Source of the DNA: Gordonia liuliyuniae
GTDB taxonomy: Bacteria; Actinomycetota; Actinomycetes; Mycobacteriales; Mycobacteriaceae
Direction: 5' to 3'
NCBI RefSeq assembly: GCF_021739025.1
Contig: NZ_JAKKOT010000004.1
Coordinates: forward strand, 1 to 64,000
Length of the DNA stretch: 64,000 nucleotides
Shown: one piece after another, positions 11,674 through 20,496 of the stretch
Position numbering within the stretch: the stretch's first letter is position 1
Layout: each line of letters opens with the position of its first letter
Translations under genes and position numbers: made by a program
Notes under the pieces: model-generated
What the model was told of the DNA's origin: nothing
The model's database searches: none
Seen by the model: the letters and a program-made list of their open reading frames with translations, nothing else

Positions 11674-12565
11674 CACGGGTCACGGCCACCGTCTCGCGCG
11701 TCGCGGGCGCGACTTCGGCGCCGATCCGCGCGATTGTGTCGGCGTCGTCGGTGGCGAACACGAAGTCAGATATTCCGTGCTCGACGGCGAGCATCGCGAG
11801 ATCGGACGTCCAGCTCTCCGGGGGGCCGGCGAGAAGGCCGTCGCGGTCGTCGTCGAATGTGCCGCCGAGGTTCAGGATCCGGCGAACGTCCTTCGGGTCG
11901 CGGCCTGCCTCGGCCGCGGCGTCGTCGATGCGGGCGTTCATCTCGGCCAAGTCCGCGACGCCGTTGGGCAGATACGACAGTGATGGAACCCACCCGTCGC
12001 ACTTGGTGCCGATCAACGCGAGCATGCGCGGGCCGTACGCGCCCACCGAGATCGGGATCGGGCGCGCGGGGGCAGGCCCCCGCTTGGCGCCGTCGACGGT
12101 GTAGAACTCGCCCTGGAAGTGGACGCCCGAACGCGTCGAGGTGTCCCACAGCTCACGCATCACGTCGATCGCCTCCGAGAGTGCGCGGCGAGCCTCACCG
12201 GGCGTACGACGCGGCCCACCCATCGCAACGATCGCGTCGAAGAATCCGCCGGAGCCCAAGGCCATCTCCAACCGTCCGCCCGAGAGCAGATCGAGGGCGG
12301 CTGCGGAGCGGGCGAGCACGGCAGGCGGTCGCAGCGGAAGGTTGGTCACGTTGCCCGACACCGTGATCGCGTCAGTTCGCGCCGCGATGAACGACATCAG
12401 CGTCCACGCGTCCAACAGCTTCGGCTGATACGGGTGGTCCTGGACGGTGACGAGGTCGAGTCCGGCCCGGTCGGCGTCGACCGCCAGCTCGACGGCTCGG
12501 AGTGGCGCAGCGGACGTCGGCGTCACGAACACACCGAATCGCAAGTCGTGGCCGTAGTCGGGCAT
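11669..12565 (-). CDS. LLM-class F420-dependent oxidoreductase
   Basis: 298 aa. The ATG at 12565 (MPDYGHDLRFGVFVTP) has GAGGAG 8 nt upstream. It has the bacterial-luciferase-like TIM barrel: LVTVQDHPYQ near the N-terminus, an AARTDAITVSGNVTNLPLR strand-loop, and SGGRLEMALGSGGF for cofactor phosphate binding. In Mycobacteriales this group mostly uses coenzyme F420, but the substrate cannot be read from the sequence. It is the only gene on the minus strand within the housekeeping block and is divergent from the parA-like gene. Confidence 0.85.
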   Translation of the reverse strand: MPDYGHDLRFGVFVTPTSAAPLRAVELAVDADRAGLDLVTVQDHPYQPKLLDAWTLMSFIAARTDAITVSGNVTNLPLRPPAVLARSAAALDLLSGGRLEMALGSGGFFDAIVAMGGPRRTPGEARRALSEAIDVMRELWDTSTRSGVHFQGEFYTVDGAKRGPAPARPIPISVGAYGPRMLALIGTKCDGWVPSLSYLPNGVADLAEMNARIDDAAAEAGRDPKDVRRILNLGGTFDDDRDGLLAGPPESWTSDLAMLAVEHGISDFVFATDDADTIARIGAEVAPATRETVAVTRG

Positions 12566-12600
12566 CGTGAGAGCTCCTCGGTCGAGGCAGGTGACATCGA

Positions 12601-12658
12601 CGATCCTACGGCGCGCCGACCGCCTCGCGTCGACCGTCGGCACGAGGCCGTAGGATCG
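12601..12658. promoter_or_regulatory. mirror-image divergent promoter region of the oxidoreductase and parA-like genes
   Basis: A 12-bp inverted repeat (12601-12612 and 12647-12658) places an identical candidate -10 hexamer, TAGGAT, on each strand (12603-12608 on minus, 12651-12656 on plus). The centre is near 12629. The arms could be twin promoters, an operator for one regulator, or both. Confidence 0.5.
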
Positions 12659-12725
12659 CTACAGACAACGGTCGGCGACCACACGGGGGAGCAGCGCTCC
12701 GTGTGCTGGAAGGAGCATCGGACAG

Positions 12726-13625
12726 GTGGATCACAAAGCCGGTGCCAGAGGGCAGCAGGGCGAGTTGGACGTGCCTGCCGAGAAGCTCGGGCCCACCGGT
12801 CGTCCGTACCGCGACATCCCCGACCCGCTGCCGCGGGAGAAGCACGGCCCCGCCGTCATCGTCGCGATGTGCAATCAGAAGGGCGGAGTCGGCAAGACCA
12901 CGTCGACGATCAACCTCGGTGCGGCGCTCGCCGAGCAGGGGCGACGTGTGCTGCTCGTCGACCTCGACCCACAGGGCGCGCTGTCGGCCGGACTCGGTGT
13001 CCCGCACCACGAACTCGATCTCACGGTGCACAATCTGCTCGTCGCGCCGTACGCGTCGACCGACGACGTGCTGATGCGCACCCGGATCGACGGTCTCGAC
13101 ATCCTGCCGTCGAACATCGATCTGTCGGCGGCCGAGATCCAACTGGTCAGTGAAGTGGGACGCGAGCAGGCCCTCGCACGGGCTCTGCACCCGGTCGGTG
13201 ACCGTTACGACTACATCCTCGTCGACTGCCAGCCGTCGCTCGGGCTGCTGACCGTCAACGCCCTCGCGTGCGCGGACAACGTCCTGATTCCGATGGAGTG
13301 CGAGTACTTCAGCCTGCGCGGCCTGGCATTGCTCACCGACACCATCGACAAGGTGCGCGACCGCCTCAACCCGAGGTTGGAGCTCGGCGGGATCCTCGTC
13401 ACCATGTACGACCAGCGCACACTCCACTCGCGCGATGTCATGGGGCGCGTAGTGGAAGTGTTCGGGGACGCGGTGTTCGACACTGTCATCAACCGGACCG
13501 TCCGCTTCCCCGAGACGTCCGTCGCCGGAGAACCGATCACCTCGTGGGCGCCTAAATCGTCAGGGGCGGCCGCCTATCGCGATCTGGCGCGGGAAGTGAT
13601 CGCGCACAACGAACCCCGCGAATGA
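12726..13625 (+). CDS. ParA/Soj-like ATPase upstream of scpAB
   Basis: 299 aa from a GTG at 12726 with GAAGGAG upstream. After a 45-residue leader the deviant Walker A KGGVGKTTSTINLG (near 51) starts a MinD/ParA ATPase, with LLVDLDPQGALSAG and YILVDCQPSLGLL following. No parB is adjacent. The gene overlaps scpA by 4 bp, so it is coupled to the SMC partner complex and is not the origin-proximal parA of parAB. A role in chromosome organisation is inferred from family and context. Confidence 0.88.
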   Translation: MDHKAGARGQQGELDVPAEKLGPTGRPYRDIPDPLPREKHGPAVIVAMCNQKGGVGKTTSTINLGAALAEQGRRVLLVDLDPQGALSAGLGVPHHELDLTVHNLLVAPYASTDDVLMRTRIDGLDILPSNIDLSAAEIQLVSEVGREQALARALHPVGDRYDYILVDCQPSLGLLTVNALACADNVLIPMECEYFSLRGLALLTDTIDKVRDRLNPRLELGGILVTMYDQRTLHSRDVMGRVVEVFGDAVFDTVINRTVRFPETSVAGEPITSWAPKSSGAAAYRDLAREVIAHNEPRE

Positions 13626-14545
13626 CCGAGCAGGTCGCGGTGGCAACCGACGGCGTCCCCGGGGACATTCAGCACGCTGGGGACATTCAGCACGCTGGGG
13701 ACATTCAGCACGCTGGGGACATGCAGTACGCCGGGGACACTGTCGACGAGGCTGCGGCGGCCGGCAAGTTCCAAGTCAAGCTCGCAAACTTCACCGGCCC
13801 GTTCGACCTGCTGCTCAACCTGATCAGCCAGCGGCGCATGGACGTCACCGAGGTCGCACTGCACGTGGTGACCGACGACTTCATCGCGTACACGAAGAAT
13901 CTGGGAGCTGAGGCCGACCTCGAGCAGACCACCGAGTTCCTGGTGATCGCGGCGACGCTCCTCGATCTCAAAGCCGCTCGGCTGCTGCCCTCGGGCGAGG
14001 TCGAAGACCCCGAAGACCTCGCTCTCCTCGAAGCACGAGATCTGCTGTTCGCTCGCCTCCTGCAGTACCGAGCGTACAAACAGGTCGCGCTGCTGTTCGC
14101 TGAACTCGAATCTGCTGCGCTGCAACGTTATCCGCGAGCAGTCTCGTTGGAGGACCGATTCGCCGACCTGCTCCCGGAAGTCCGGCTCGGAGTGGACGCG
14201 GCAGGTTTCGCCGAGATCGCCGCGGCCGCGATCGCGCCCAAGCCGGTGCCGACCGTCGGCCTCGACCACCTGCACGGGTCGCCGGTGTCGGTCCCCGAGC
14301 AGGCCAGACGCCTGACCGAAATCCTCGTCGCCGCCGACGGACAGATGCTGACGTTCTCGCAGCTCGTCGCCGAATGCGACAACGGGCTCGAAGTGGTCGC
14401 ACGGTTCCTCGGACTGCTCGAACTGTATCGGGAGCGGGCCGTGGTCTTCGACCAGCCCGAAGCGCTCGGTGAGTTGAAAGTCGGGTGGACCGGCGATCGT
14501 GACACCGGCGACATCGAGATCGATACGACGGAAGACTACGGATGA
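13622..14545 (+). CDS. scpA: Segregation and condensation protein A
   Basis: 307 aa from an ATG overlapping the ParA-like stop (ATGA). ScpA is the kleisin that bridges SMC heads during chromosome condensation. The conserved core begins about residue 49 (FQVKLANFTGPFDLLLNLI) and runs to a C-terminal winged helix. Residues about 14-37 are an added low-complexity tract made of a six-residue unit GDIQHA repeated four times (last copy GDMQYA), encoded by an 18-bp DNA repeat. This tract lies outside the kleisin fold and is probably tolerated rather than functional. Confidence 0.94.
   Translation: MTEQVAVATDGVPGDIQHAGDIQHAGDIQHAGDMQYAGDTVDEAAAAGKFQVKLANFTGPFDLLLNLISQRRMDVTEVALHVVTDDFIAYTKNLGAEADLEQTTEFLVIAATLLDLKAARLLPSGEVEDPEDLALLEARDLLFARLLQYRAYKQVALLFAELESAALQRYPRAVSLEDRFADLLPEVRLGVDAAGFAEIAAAAIAPKPVPTVGLDHLHGSPVSVPEQARRLTEILVAADGQMLTFSQLVAECDNGLEVVARFLGLLELYRERAVVFDQPEALGELKVGWTGDRDTGDIEIDTTEDYG
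13661..13732 (+). repeat. 18-bp tandem repeat in scpA (4 units)
   Basis: Three identical units of GGGGACATTCAGCACGCT and a fourth diverged unit lie head to tail (13661, 13679, 13697, 13715). The unit is a multiple of three and keeps the scpA frame. The identity of the copies points to recent slippage. Confidence 0.95.
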
Positions 14546-14561
14546 GGGGAACGGGCCACCG

Positions 14562-15257
14562 ATGACCGACGAGCCGATCGATACAGACACCGTCGACGTC
14601 CCGGCAATCCTCGACGATGCGGAGTTGCGGGCGGCGCTGGAGGCCGTGCTGCTCGTCGTCGACACACCGGTGACCGTCGACGAACTCGCGAGCGCCGTCG
14701 ACGACGAACCCGATCGCGTCGAAGCGATGATCACGGCGATGAGCGCCGACCTGGCCGCTGCACGCAGTGGCATCGACCTCCGATACGCGGGCGACGGCTG
14801 GCGCTTCTACACGCGGTCCGAATACGCGCCCTACGTGGAACGACTCCTCCTCGACGGGACGCGAAGCAAGCTCACGCGCGCCGCGTTGGAGACGCTCGCC
14901 GTCGTCGCATACCGGCAGCCGGTGAGCCGCGCCCGGGTCAGCGCGATCCGCGGTGTCAACGTCGACGGTGTGGTGCGGACTCTCCTCGCACGCGGCCTGC
15001 TCACCGAGGTCGGCAACGATCCGCAGACCAACGGCACGCTGTACGCGACGAGTGAACTGTTCCTGGAACGGCTCGGCCTCGCGTCGCTGTCGGACCTGCC
15101 CGACATCGCGCCGCTCCTTCCGGACGTCGACGTCATCGACGATCTGGGAGACGAGCTCCTCGACGATCCACGATTCGCCAAACTGGGTGCTCAGGCGGCA
15201 CAATCGAGTGTTGATGCCTCCGCGGAGGCGCTCGCGCAGGCCGACGGAACCGACTGA
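14562..15257 (+). CDS. scpB: Segregation and condensation protein B
   Basis: 231 aa. The ATG at 14562 (MTDEPIDTD) follows GAGGGGA; the frame from 14499 overlaps scpA and is not needed. Two winged-helix domains are visible, with the family signature YRQPVSRARVSAIRGVNVDG in the second. ScpB dimers bind ScpA and modulate SMC ATPase activity. The gene starts 16 bp after the scpA stop and leads into rluB, an order conserved across actinobacteria. Confidence 0.94.
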   Translation: MTDEPIDTDTVDVPAILDDAELRAALEAVLLVVDTPVTVDELASAVDDEPDRVEAMITAMSADLAAARSGIDLRYAGDGWRFYTRSEYAPYVERLLLDGTRSKLTRAALETLAVVAYRQPVSRARVSAIRGVNVDGVVRTLLARGLLTEVGNDPQTNGTLYATSELFLERLGLASLSDLPDIAPLLPDVDVIDDLGDELLDDPRFAKLGAQAAQSSVDASAEALAQADGTD

Positions 15258-15307
15258 CCGGCAGCCCGCGCACCCACACACAACACAACAGAGTCGAGGA
15301 ATCGAAC

Positions 15308-16342
15308 ATGGCATCCGCTAGCCGAGACGGCAGACCGGGACGAGACGACAAGGGGCGCGGGGGACGTAAGCCCGCGGGCAAGAGCGGATCGGGCAGGGCC
15401 GCTGCGGGCAGACCCGCAGGCAAGGGCGGCGCGGCCAGGGGCAAAGCAGGCGCCAAGCGCGGCGCGCCCGCCCCGGGGCAGGGCACCCGAAAGCCGCACC
15501 GCAAGGGATCGCGCCCCAGCGTGGAGAAGGGCCAGGCTCGTCTCAACAACGCGCGTCCCGCGCGCCATCAGGTCCCGGTCGTCGAAGGCGACGGCGCGAC
15601 CTACGTATCCGACGGCATGCGTCTGCAGAAGATTCTCGCCGCGGCCGGTGTCGCATCGCGGCGCGGCGCCGAGGAGCTGATCGCCGCGGGCCGTGTCGAG
15701 GTCGACGGCGAGATCGTCGTCGAGCAGGGTCTGCGCATCGACCCGAACTCCGCGATCATCAAGGTCGACGGCGCACGTGTCGTCATCGACGAGACCAAGC
15801 AGTACCTGGCGTTGAACAAGCCGAAGGGCTGGCAGTCGACCATGAGCGACGACTACGGCCGTCCATGCATCGGCGACCTCGTCGCCGAACGTGTCATGGC
15901 CGGTCAACGGTTGTTCCATGTCGGTCGACTCGACGCCGACACCGAGGGTCTGATCCTCCTCACCAACGACGGCGAGCTCGCGCATCGTCTGATGCACCCG
16001 TCGTTCGAGGTCCCCAAGACGTACCTCGCCACCGTGCGCGGCGAAGTGGGGCGCGGGCTGGGGCGGCGTCTGCGCGACGGAGTGGAGCTCGACGACGGCC
16101 CCGTCTCGGTCGACTCCTACGCACAGTTGGAGCTGCACCAGGGCGAGTCGCTGGTGCGCCTCACTCTGCACGAGGGGCGTAAGCACGTCGTCCGTCGCAT
16201 GATGGAATCAGTCGGGCACCCGGTGATCCGGCTGGTGCGCACCGACATCGGCGTCGTGCACCTCGGCACGCAACGTCCGGGCAGCCTGCGGGCGCTCGAC
16301 AGCAAGGAGATCGGCGCGCTCTACAAGGCGGTGGGAATGTGA
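15308..16342 (+). CDS. rluB: Ribosomal large subunit pseudouridine synthase B family
   Basis: 344 aa. Residues 1-95 form a low-complexity basic tail rich in Lys, Gly, Ala and Arg with no fold of its own, likely an RNA-contacting extension. An S4 domain follows ([20 protein letters not shown], about 103-160). The catalytic domain has the conserved Asp in [10 protein letters not shown] near 207. The enzyme makes pseudouridine in 23S rRNA. It overlaps cmk by 4 bp and is read from the same transcript as scpAB by position. Confidence 0.92.
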   Translation: MASASRDGRPGRDDKGRGGRKPAGKSGSGRAAAGRPAGKGGAARGKAGAKRGAPAPGQGTRKPHRKGSRPSVEKGQARLNNARPARHQVPVVEGDGATYVSDGMRLQKILAAAGVASRRGAEELIAAGRVEVDGEIVVEQGLRIDPNSAIIKVDGARVVIDETKQYLALNKPKGWQSTMSDDYGRPCIGDLVAERVMAGQRLFHVGRLDADTEGLILLTNDGELAHRLMHPSFEVPKTYLATVRGEVGRGLGRRLRDGVELDDGPVSVDSYAQLELHQGESLVRLTLHEGRKHVVRRMMESVGHPVIRLVRTDIGVVHLGTQRPGSLRALDSKEIGALYKAVGM

Positions 16343-17046
16343 GCATCGACTCGGCTGACACCGTGACGACGATGCCCGTCGTCGCTATCGACGGCCCCGC
16401 CGGGACCGGGAAGTCGAGCGTCGCACGGCTCCTCGCCGATCGGGTCCGTGCACAGTATCTCGACACCGGAGCGATGTATCGTGCGGCGACGCTCGCCGTC
16501 CTGCGCGCCGGAGTCGCACCCGATTCCGATGAGGTCGCCCGGGTCGTCGCAGCGTCGGACATTCGGTTGTCGACCGATTCGGACGGCGCGACCCTCGTCA
16601 TGCTCGACGGGGAGGACGTGTCCGAGGAGATCCGCACCGAAGCGGTGACCGGCTCGGTGTCGGCCGTCTCGGCGAACGCCGAAGTGCGGGTGCGCCTCGT
16701 CGACCTGCAGCGGACGCACGCCAACCAAACGCTGCTCGTGGTCGAGGGCCGAGACATCGGGACCGTCGTCTTCCCGGCGGCGGCGCTGAAAATCTATCTG
16801 ACGGCGACGCCGCAGGCGCGTGCCGAACGCCGCCACCGGCAGAACATCGCGGCGGGCCGCGAAAGCATCCTCGACGAGGTGCTCGACAGTGTGAACCGTC
16901 GCGACCACCTGGATTCGACGCGGGAGGCGTCTCCGCTGCGACCGGCGGACGACGCCGTGCACGTCGACACCAGCGATATGACATTGGATCAAGTTCTCGA
17001 CACGCTCACCGAGCTGGTCGAGACGCGGATCGGAGGACAGCGGTGA
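16339..17046 (+). CDS. cmk: Cytidylate kinase
   Basis: 235 aa from a GTG that overlaps the rluB stop (GTGA). It phosphorylates CMP and dCMP. The P-loop GPAGTGKSS is near residues 19-27, the substrate-binding [10 protein letters not shown] near 39, and [13 protein letters not shown] near 134 is the usual CMP-binding signature. It overlaps der by 4 bp. The scpA-scpB-rluB-cmk-der order is standard for the lineage. Confidence 0.96.
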   Translation: MSIDSADTVTTMPVVAIDGPAGTGKSSVARLLADRVRAQYLDTGAMYRAATLAVLRAGVAPDSDEVARVVAASDIRLSTDSDGATLVMLDGEDVSEEIRTEAVTGSVSAVSANAEVRVRLVDLQRTHANQTLLVVEGRDIGTVVFPAAALKIYLTATPQARAERRHRQNIAAGRESILDEVLDSVNRRDHLDSTREASPLRPADDAVHVDTSDMTLDQVLDTLTELVETRIGGQR

Positions 17047-18527
17047 CCGAAGAGTTCACAGACGGCGAAGAGTTCGCAGGCGGCGGAGAGTTTGAGGGCG
17101 GGGGATTCGACTCGGTCGACCTCTCCGTGAACGACGGGACCTGGAGCAGCGAGGAGGATTTCGACCTCGGTGAGTTCCTGACCGACGAGGAGTTCGGCGA
17201 GGCCCCGGCTCTGCCCGTCGTCGCCGTCGTGGGTCGGCCGAACGTCGGCAAATCGACGCTGGTCAACCGGATCCTCGGCCGTCGTGAGGCGGTCGTCGAA
17301 GACATCCCGGGCGTGACTCGCGACCGGGTCTCCTACAAGGCCGAATGGACCGGGCACCCGTTCATGGTGACCGACACCGGCGGGTGGGAACCGGATGCGA
17401 AGGGGATGGGCCGGTCGATCGCCGTGCAGGCCGAGCTGGCGATGCGGGCCGCGGACCTGATCGTCCTCGTCGTGGACGCGACGGTCGGTGCGACGTCGGC
17501 CGACGAGGCCGTGTCGCGGATTCTGCGTCGCTCGAAGGTGCCGGTGCTGCTGGCCGCCAACAAGGTCGACAGCGAGCGCGCGGAGGCCGATGCGGCAGTC
17601 CTGTGGTCGCTCGGGCTGGGTGAGCCGTACACGATCTCGGCGGCTCACGGACGCGGCACCGCGGACCTCCTCGACCTGATCGTCGAGAAGCTGCCGGAGA
17701 AGCCGCGTGAACGTTTCCTTCCGGGCGGTCCGCGCCGCGTCGCGCTCGTCGGGAAGCCGAACGTCGGCAAGAGTTCGCTGCTGAACAAGTTGGCGGGCGA
17801 AGAGCGTTCGGTCGTCGACAACGTCGCAGGCACCACGGTGGACCCGGTGGACGAGCTGATCGAGCTCGGCGGCAAGCCGTGGCAGTTCGTCGACACGGCG
17901 GGGCTGCGCCGCAAGGTGCGCACCGCGAGCGGGCACGAGTACTACGCGTCGCTGCGTACCCGCGCAGCACTGGATTCGGCGGAGGTCGCGCTGCTGCTGA
18001 TCGATGCGAGCGAGCCGATCACCGAACAGGATCTGCGAGTGCTGTCGATGATCATCGAGTCCGGTCGCGCGCTCGTCGTCGTGTTCAATAAATGGGATCT
18101 CGTCGACGAGGACCGCCGCGAACAGCTCGACAAGGAGATCGACCGTGAGCTCGCACGCGTGCCGTGGGCGCGCCGGGTGAACATCTCGGCGCAGACGGGA
18201 CGCAGCGTCCAGAAGCTGGTGCCGGCGCTCGAAGGCGCACTCGAATCGTGGGACCGCCGCGTGTCGACCGGCCCGTTGAACTCGTGGCTCAAGGACATCA
18301 TTGCCGCCACGCCGCCGCCGGTCCGCGGTGGACGTCAGCCGCGCGTCAAGTTCGCGACGCAGGCGGGCACCCGGCCGCCGACGTTCGTTCTGTTCACGAC
18401 CGGCTTCCTGGAGGCGGGGTACCGGCGTTTCCTCGAACGCAAGCTCCGCGAATCCTTCGGCTTCGATGGCTCGCCCGTCCGCGTCAACGTCCGCGTTCGC
18501 GACAAGCGGGAGCTGCGAAAGAAGTAG
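17043..18527 (+). CDS. der: Ribosome biogenesis GTPase Der
   Basis: 494 aa from a GTG overlapping the cmk stop. Two consecutive GTPase domains are present: G1 GRPNVGKST near 62 and GKPNVGKSS near 236, each followed by switch (TRD and TVDP-type) and NKxD motifs (AANKVDS, VFNKWDL). A KH-like domain closes the protein (about 400-490). The first 55 residues are an acidic Glu/Phe/Gly-rich extension with internal repetition. Der acts in 50S subunit assembly. It ends the block; tRNA-Pro follows. Confidence 0.97.
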   Translation: MTEEFTDGEEFAGGGEFEGGGFDSVDLSVNDGTWSSEEDFDLGEFLTDEEFGEAPALPVVAVVGRPNVGKSTLVNRILGRREAVVEDIPGVTRDRVSYKAEWTGHPFMVTDTGGWEPDAKGMGRSIAVQAELAMRAADLIVLVVDATVGATSADEAVSRILRRSKVPVLLAANKVDSERAEADAAVLWSLGLGEPYTISAAHGRGTADLLDLIVEKLPEKPRERFLPGGPRRVALVGKPNVGKSSLLNKLAGEERSVVDNVAGTTVDPVDELIELGGKPWQFVDTAGLRRKVRTASGHEYYASLRTRAALDSAEVALLLIDASEPITEQDLRVLSMIIESGRALVVVFNKWDLVDEDRREQLDKEIDRELARVPWARRVNISAQTGRSVQKLVPALEGALESWDRRVSTGPLNSWLKDIIAATPPPVRGGRQPRVKFATQAGTRPPTFVLFTTGFLEAGYRRFLERKLRESFGFDGSPVRVNVRVRDKRELRKK

Positions 18528-18652
18528 GGCATCTCGCGGGCCCAGCTTTCCTTCCGGTGGGCGAGCGGAGCCGGGACCCCTTGTGACCACCCGATTCGTC
18601 GTCTCCGACCTTCGTCGGATAAGGTAAATCTCGCTTCGTTCGACGAGGCGAA

Positions 18653-18726
<74 letters not shown>

Positions 18727-18737
18727 CCGTTCGAACA

Positions 18738-18770
18738 CCGAGGGCCCGAGACATCGTCTCGGGCCCTCGG
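18738..18770. terminator. terminator after tRNA-Pro, shared with msrA
   Basis: A perfect 15-bp stem (18738-18752 with 18756-18770) with a 3-nt loop lies 12 bp after the tRNA. The convergent msrA ends 43 bp further on, so it can serve both directions. Confidence 0.82.
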
Positions 18771-18813
18771 CGGTTCCTCAGTCATTCCTCGGTCGGTGAC
18801 CGCGCCCGACCGA

Positions 18814-19362
18814 TCAGTTCGCCGACCGTTCCGGCAGTACCCAGTCGGGTCGCGGGAAGTGACACGTGTAGCCGTTCGGGTAGTCGACGAGGTAGTCCTG
18901 GTGCTCCGGTTCGGCCTCCCAGAACGGACCGGCCTCCTCGATCGTCGTCACTGCGGGACCCGGCCACAGGCCGGAGGCGTCGACGTCGGCGATCGTCTCG
19001 CGGGCGATGTCCTCCTGCTCGGAGGTGAGGGGGAAGATCGTTGAGCGGTAGCTGGTCCCAGTGTCGTTGCCTTGACGGTCCACGGTGCTCGGATCGTGGA
19101 TCTGAAAGAAGAACGCCAAGATGTCGCGGTAGGTCGTCTGCGCGGGGTCGAACACGATCTCGACGGCCTCGGCGTGGCCTGGATGGTCGCGGTACGTCGC
19201 GAAGTCGTTCTCGCCGCCGGTGTATCCGACGCGCGTCGCGAGGACACCGGCTTCTCGTCGGAGGAGGTCCTGGACGCCCCAGAAACATCCGCCGGCGAGA
19301 ACCGCGGTCTGTGTCCCCGGCTCTCGAGTGATCGCACCTGTGTCATTGCCTCGGCTCGTCAT
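18814..19362 (-). CDS. msrA: Peptide methionine-S-sulfoxide reductase MsrA
   Basis: 182 aa. The ATG at 19362 (MTSRGNDTG) has ACAGGAGGAG upstream, so the 40-residue longer frame is rejected. The catalytic motif GGCFWG has its Cys at residue 26, and the later [21 protein letters not shown] block is characteristic. It repairs methionine S-sulfoxide in the cytosol. There is no msrB nearby. It is convergent with the tRNA and divergent from a Ddn-like gene. Confidence 0.95.
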   Translation of the reverse strand: MTSRGNDTGAITREPGTQTAVLAGGCFWGVQDLLRREAGVLATRVGYTGGENDFATYRDHPGHAEAVEIVFDPAQTTYRDILAFFFQIHDPSTVDRQGNDTGTSYRSTIFPLTSEQEDIARETIADVDASGLWPGPAVTTIEEAGPFWEAEPEHQDYLVDYPNGYTCHFPRPDWVLPERSAN

Positions 19363-19484
19363 CGTCGCTCCTCCTGTCGTATCGACGGCTGTCAGACGGT
19401 GCAACACTTCTCGACCTCGATTTGGTCCCGGTCGGGTCGACGAGCGGCCGGAATAGACCATCGGCCGATGCCGTTGGACCACGA

Positions 19485-19904
19485 ATGAGCAATGCAGAGT
19501 TGAGCCCGACCAGCTGGGTACGTTCGCAGACCGAGACCATCCTGGAGACAGGCACCACGGAAGGGGTGTCGATCGACGGCCGCCCGATCGTTCTGTTCAC
19601 GACGACGGGAGCCAAGTCGGGCAAGAAGCGATATGTCCCGCTGATGCGCGTCGAGGAGAACGGCAAGTACCTGATGGTCGCGTCGAAGGGCGGTGCTCCG
19701 GAGCATCCGTCCTGGTACTTCAACGTGAAGGCCAATCCGAAGGTCTCAGTTCAGGACGGTGAGGAGACCGTCGAGCTCACCGCACGCGAGATCGACGGCG
19801 ACGAGTTCGCCCACTGGTGGGAGCTCGCCGTCGCAGCGTTCCCGCCGTACGCCGAGTACCAGAAGAAGACGGACCGTCGGATCCCAGCGTTCGTCCTCGA
19901 GTGA
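19485..19904 (+). CDS. Deazaflavin-dependent nitroreductase-family protein (Ddn-like), copy 1
   Basis: 139 aa from the ATG at 19485 ([11 protein letters not shown]). Features of the split beta-barrel F420-binding family are [16 protein letters not shown] for phosphate binding, then [17 protein letters not shown] and a C-terminal Tyr-Lys-Thr-Asp-Arg stretch ending IPAFVLE. Family members (Ddn of M. tuberculosis) reduce quinones or nitroimidazoles using F420H2. Substrate unknown here. It ends 7 bp from the convergent alkyltransferase gene. A paralogue lies at 24238. Confidence 0.87.
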   Translation: MSNAELSPTSWVRSQTETILETGTTEGVSIDGRPIVLFTTTGAKSGKKRYVPLMRVEENGKYLMVASKGGAPEHPSWYFNVKANPKVSVQDGEETVELTAREIDGDEFAHWWELAVAAFPPYAEYQKKTDRRIPAFVLE

Positions 19905-19911
19905 CACACCG

Positions 19912-20412
19912 CTAGAACAGCCTCATCCCGACGTCGGCGGGCGGCTCCTCGAGGTCGAGGAGGATGCGCTTGCGTTCGAGGCCGCCACCGAACCCCGTCA
20001 AGGTGCCGTCGGCGCCGACGACTCGGTGGCAGGGTAGGACGACGGCGATCGGGTTGCGGCCCACCGATTGTCCGATCCGTTGCGCGAACCTGGGGTCGCC
20101 GAGTCGGCCTGCGAGTTCGCCGTACGTGACCGTGGTCCCGTACTCGATATCGACGAGCGCACGCCAGACGGCGGTGTCGAACTCGTTGCCGTCTGTCCGG
20201 AGCGGCAGATCGAACACGGTGCGGGACCGGTCGAAATACTCGATCAGCTGCTGCGTCGCAGCCTGCAGGACCGCGTCGTCGTCGGCCGCCTCGGGTCCGC
20301 GGGCGGACTTCGACACCGTGTGGTCGGCGAAGACCACGCGGATCAGCGCGTCGCCGTCGGCGACCAGGAGCAGATCGTCGACCGGGGTCGGCAGCACGGT
20401 GTGACGGAGCAT
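19912..20412 (-). CDS. ogt: Methylated-DNA--protein-cysteine methyltransferase (Ogt type)
   Basis: 166 aa if started at 20412 (MLRHTVLPTPVDD), which fits the family N-terminus; in-frame starts at 20430 and 20472 are possible and no clear ribosome site separates them. The active-site motif PCHRVV has its Cys at residue 128, with the helix-turn-helix YGELAGRLGDPRFAQRIG before it and GTLTGFGGGLERKR after it. It transfers alkyl groups from O6-alkylguanine to itself. No ada-like domain is attached. Confidence 0.92.
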   Translation of the reverse strand: MLRHTVLPTPVDDLLLVADGDALIRVVFADHTVSKSARGPEAADDDAVLQAATQQLIEYFDRSRTVFDLPLRTDGNEFDTAVWRALVDIEYGTTVTYGELAGRLGDPRFAQRIGQSVGRNPIAVVLPCHRVVGADGTLTGFGGGLERKRILLDLEEPPADVGMRLF

Positions 20413-20473
20413 CGGCAGCCATCGTGCCATCCACGCGCGCGGCTGATCCGGAGAATCGCGGGATAACTGCACT

Positions 20474-20489
20474 TATAATTCTCTACTCT
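20474..20489 (+). promoter_or_regulatory. candidate promoter of the HpnE-like gene
   Basis: TATAAT at 20474-20479 is the best -10 match in the window, and a second hexamer TACTCT at 20484-20489 lies 7 nt before the ATG, a spacing expected for a leaderless message. No ribosome site is visible before the ATG at 20497. Confidence 0.45.
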
Positions 20490-20496
20490 TGCGGAC

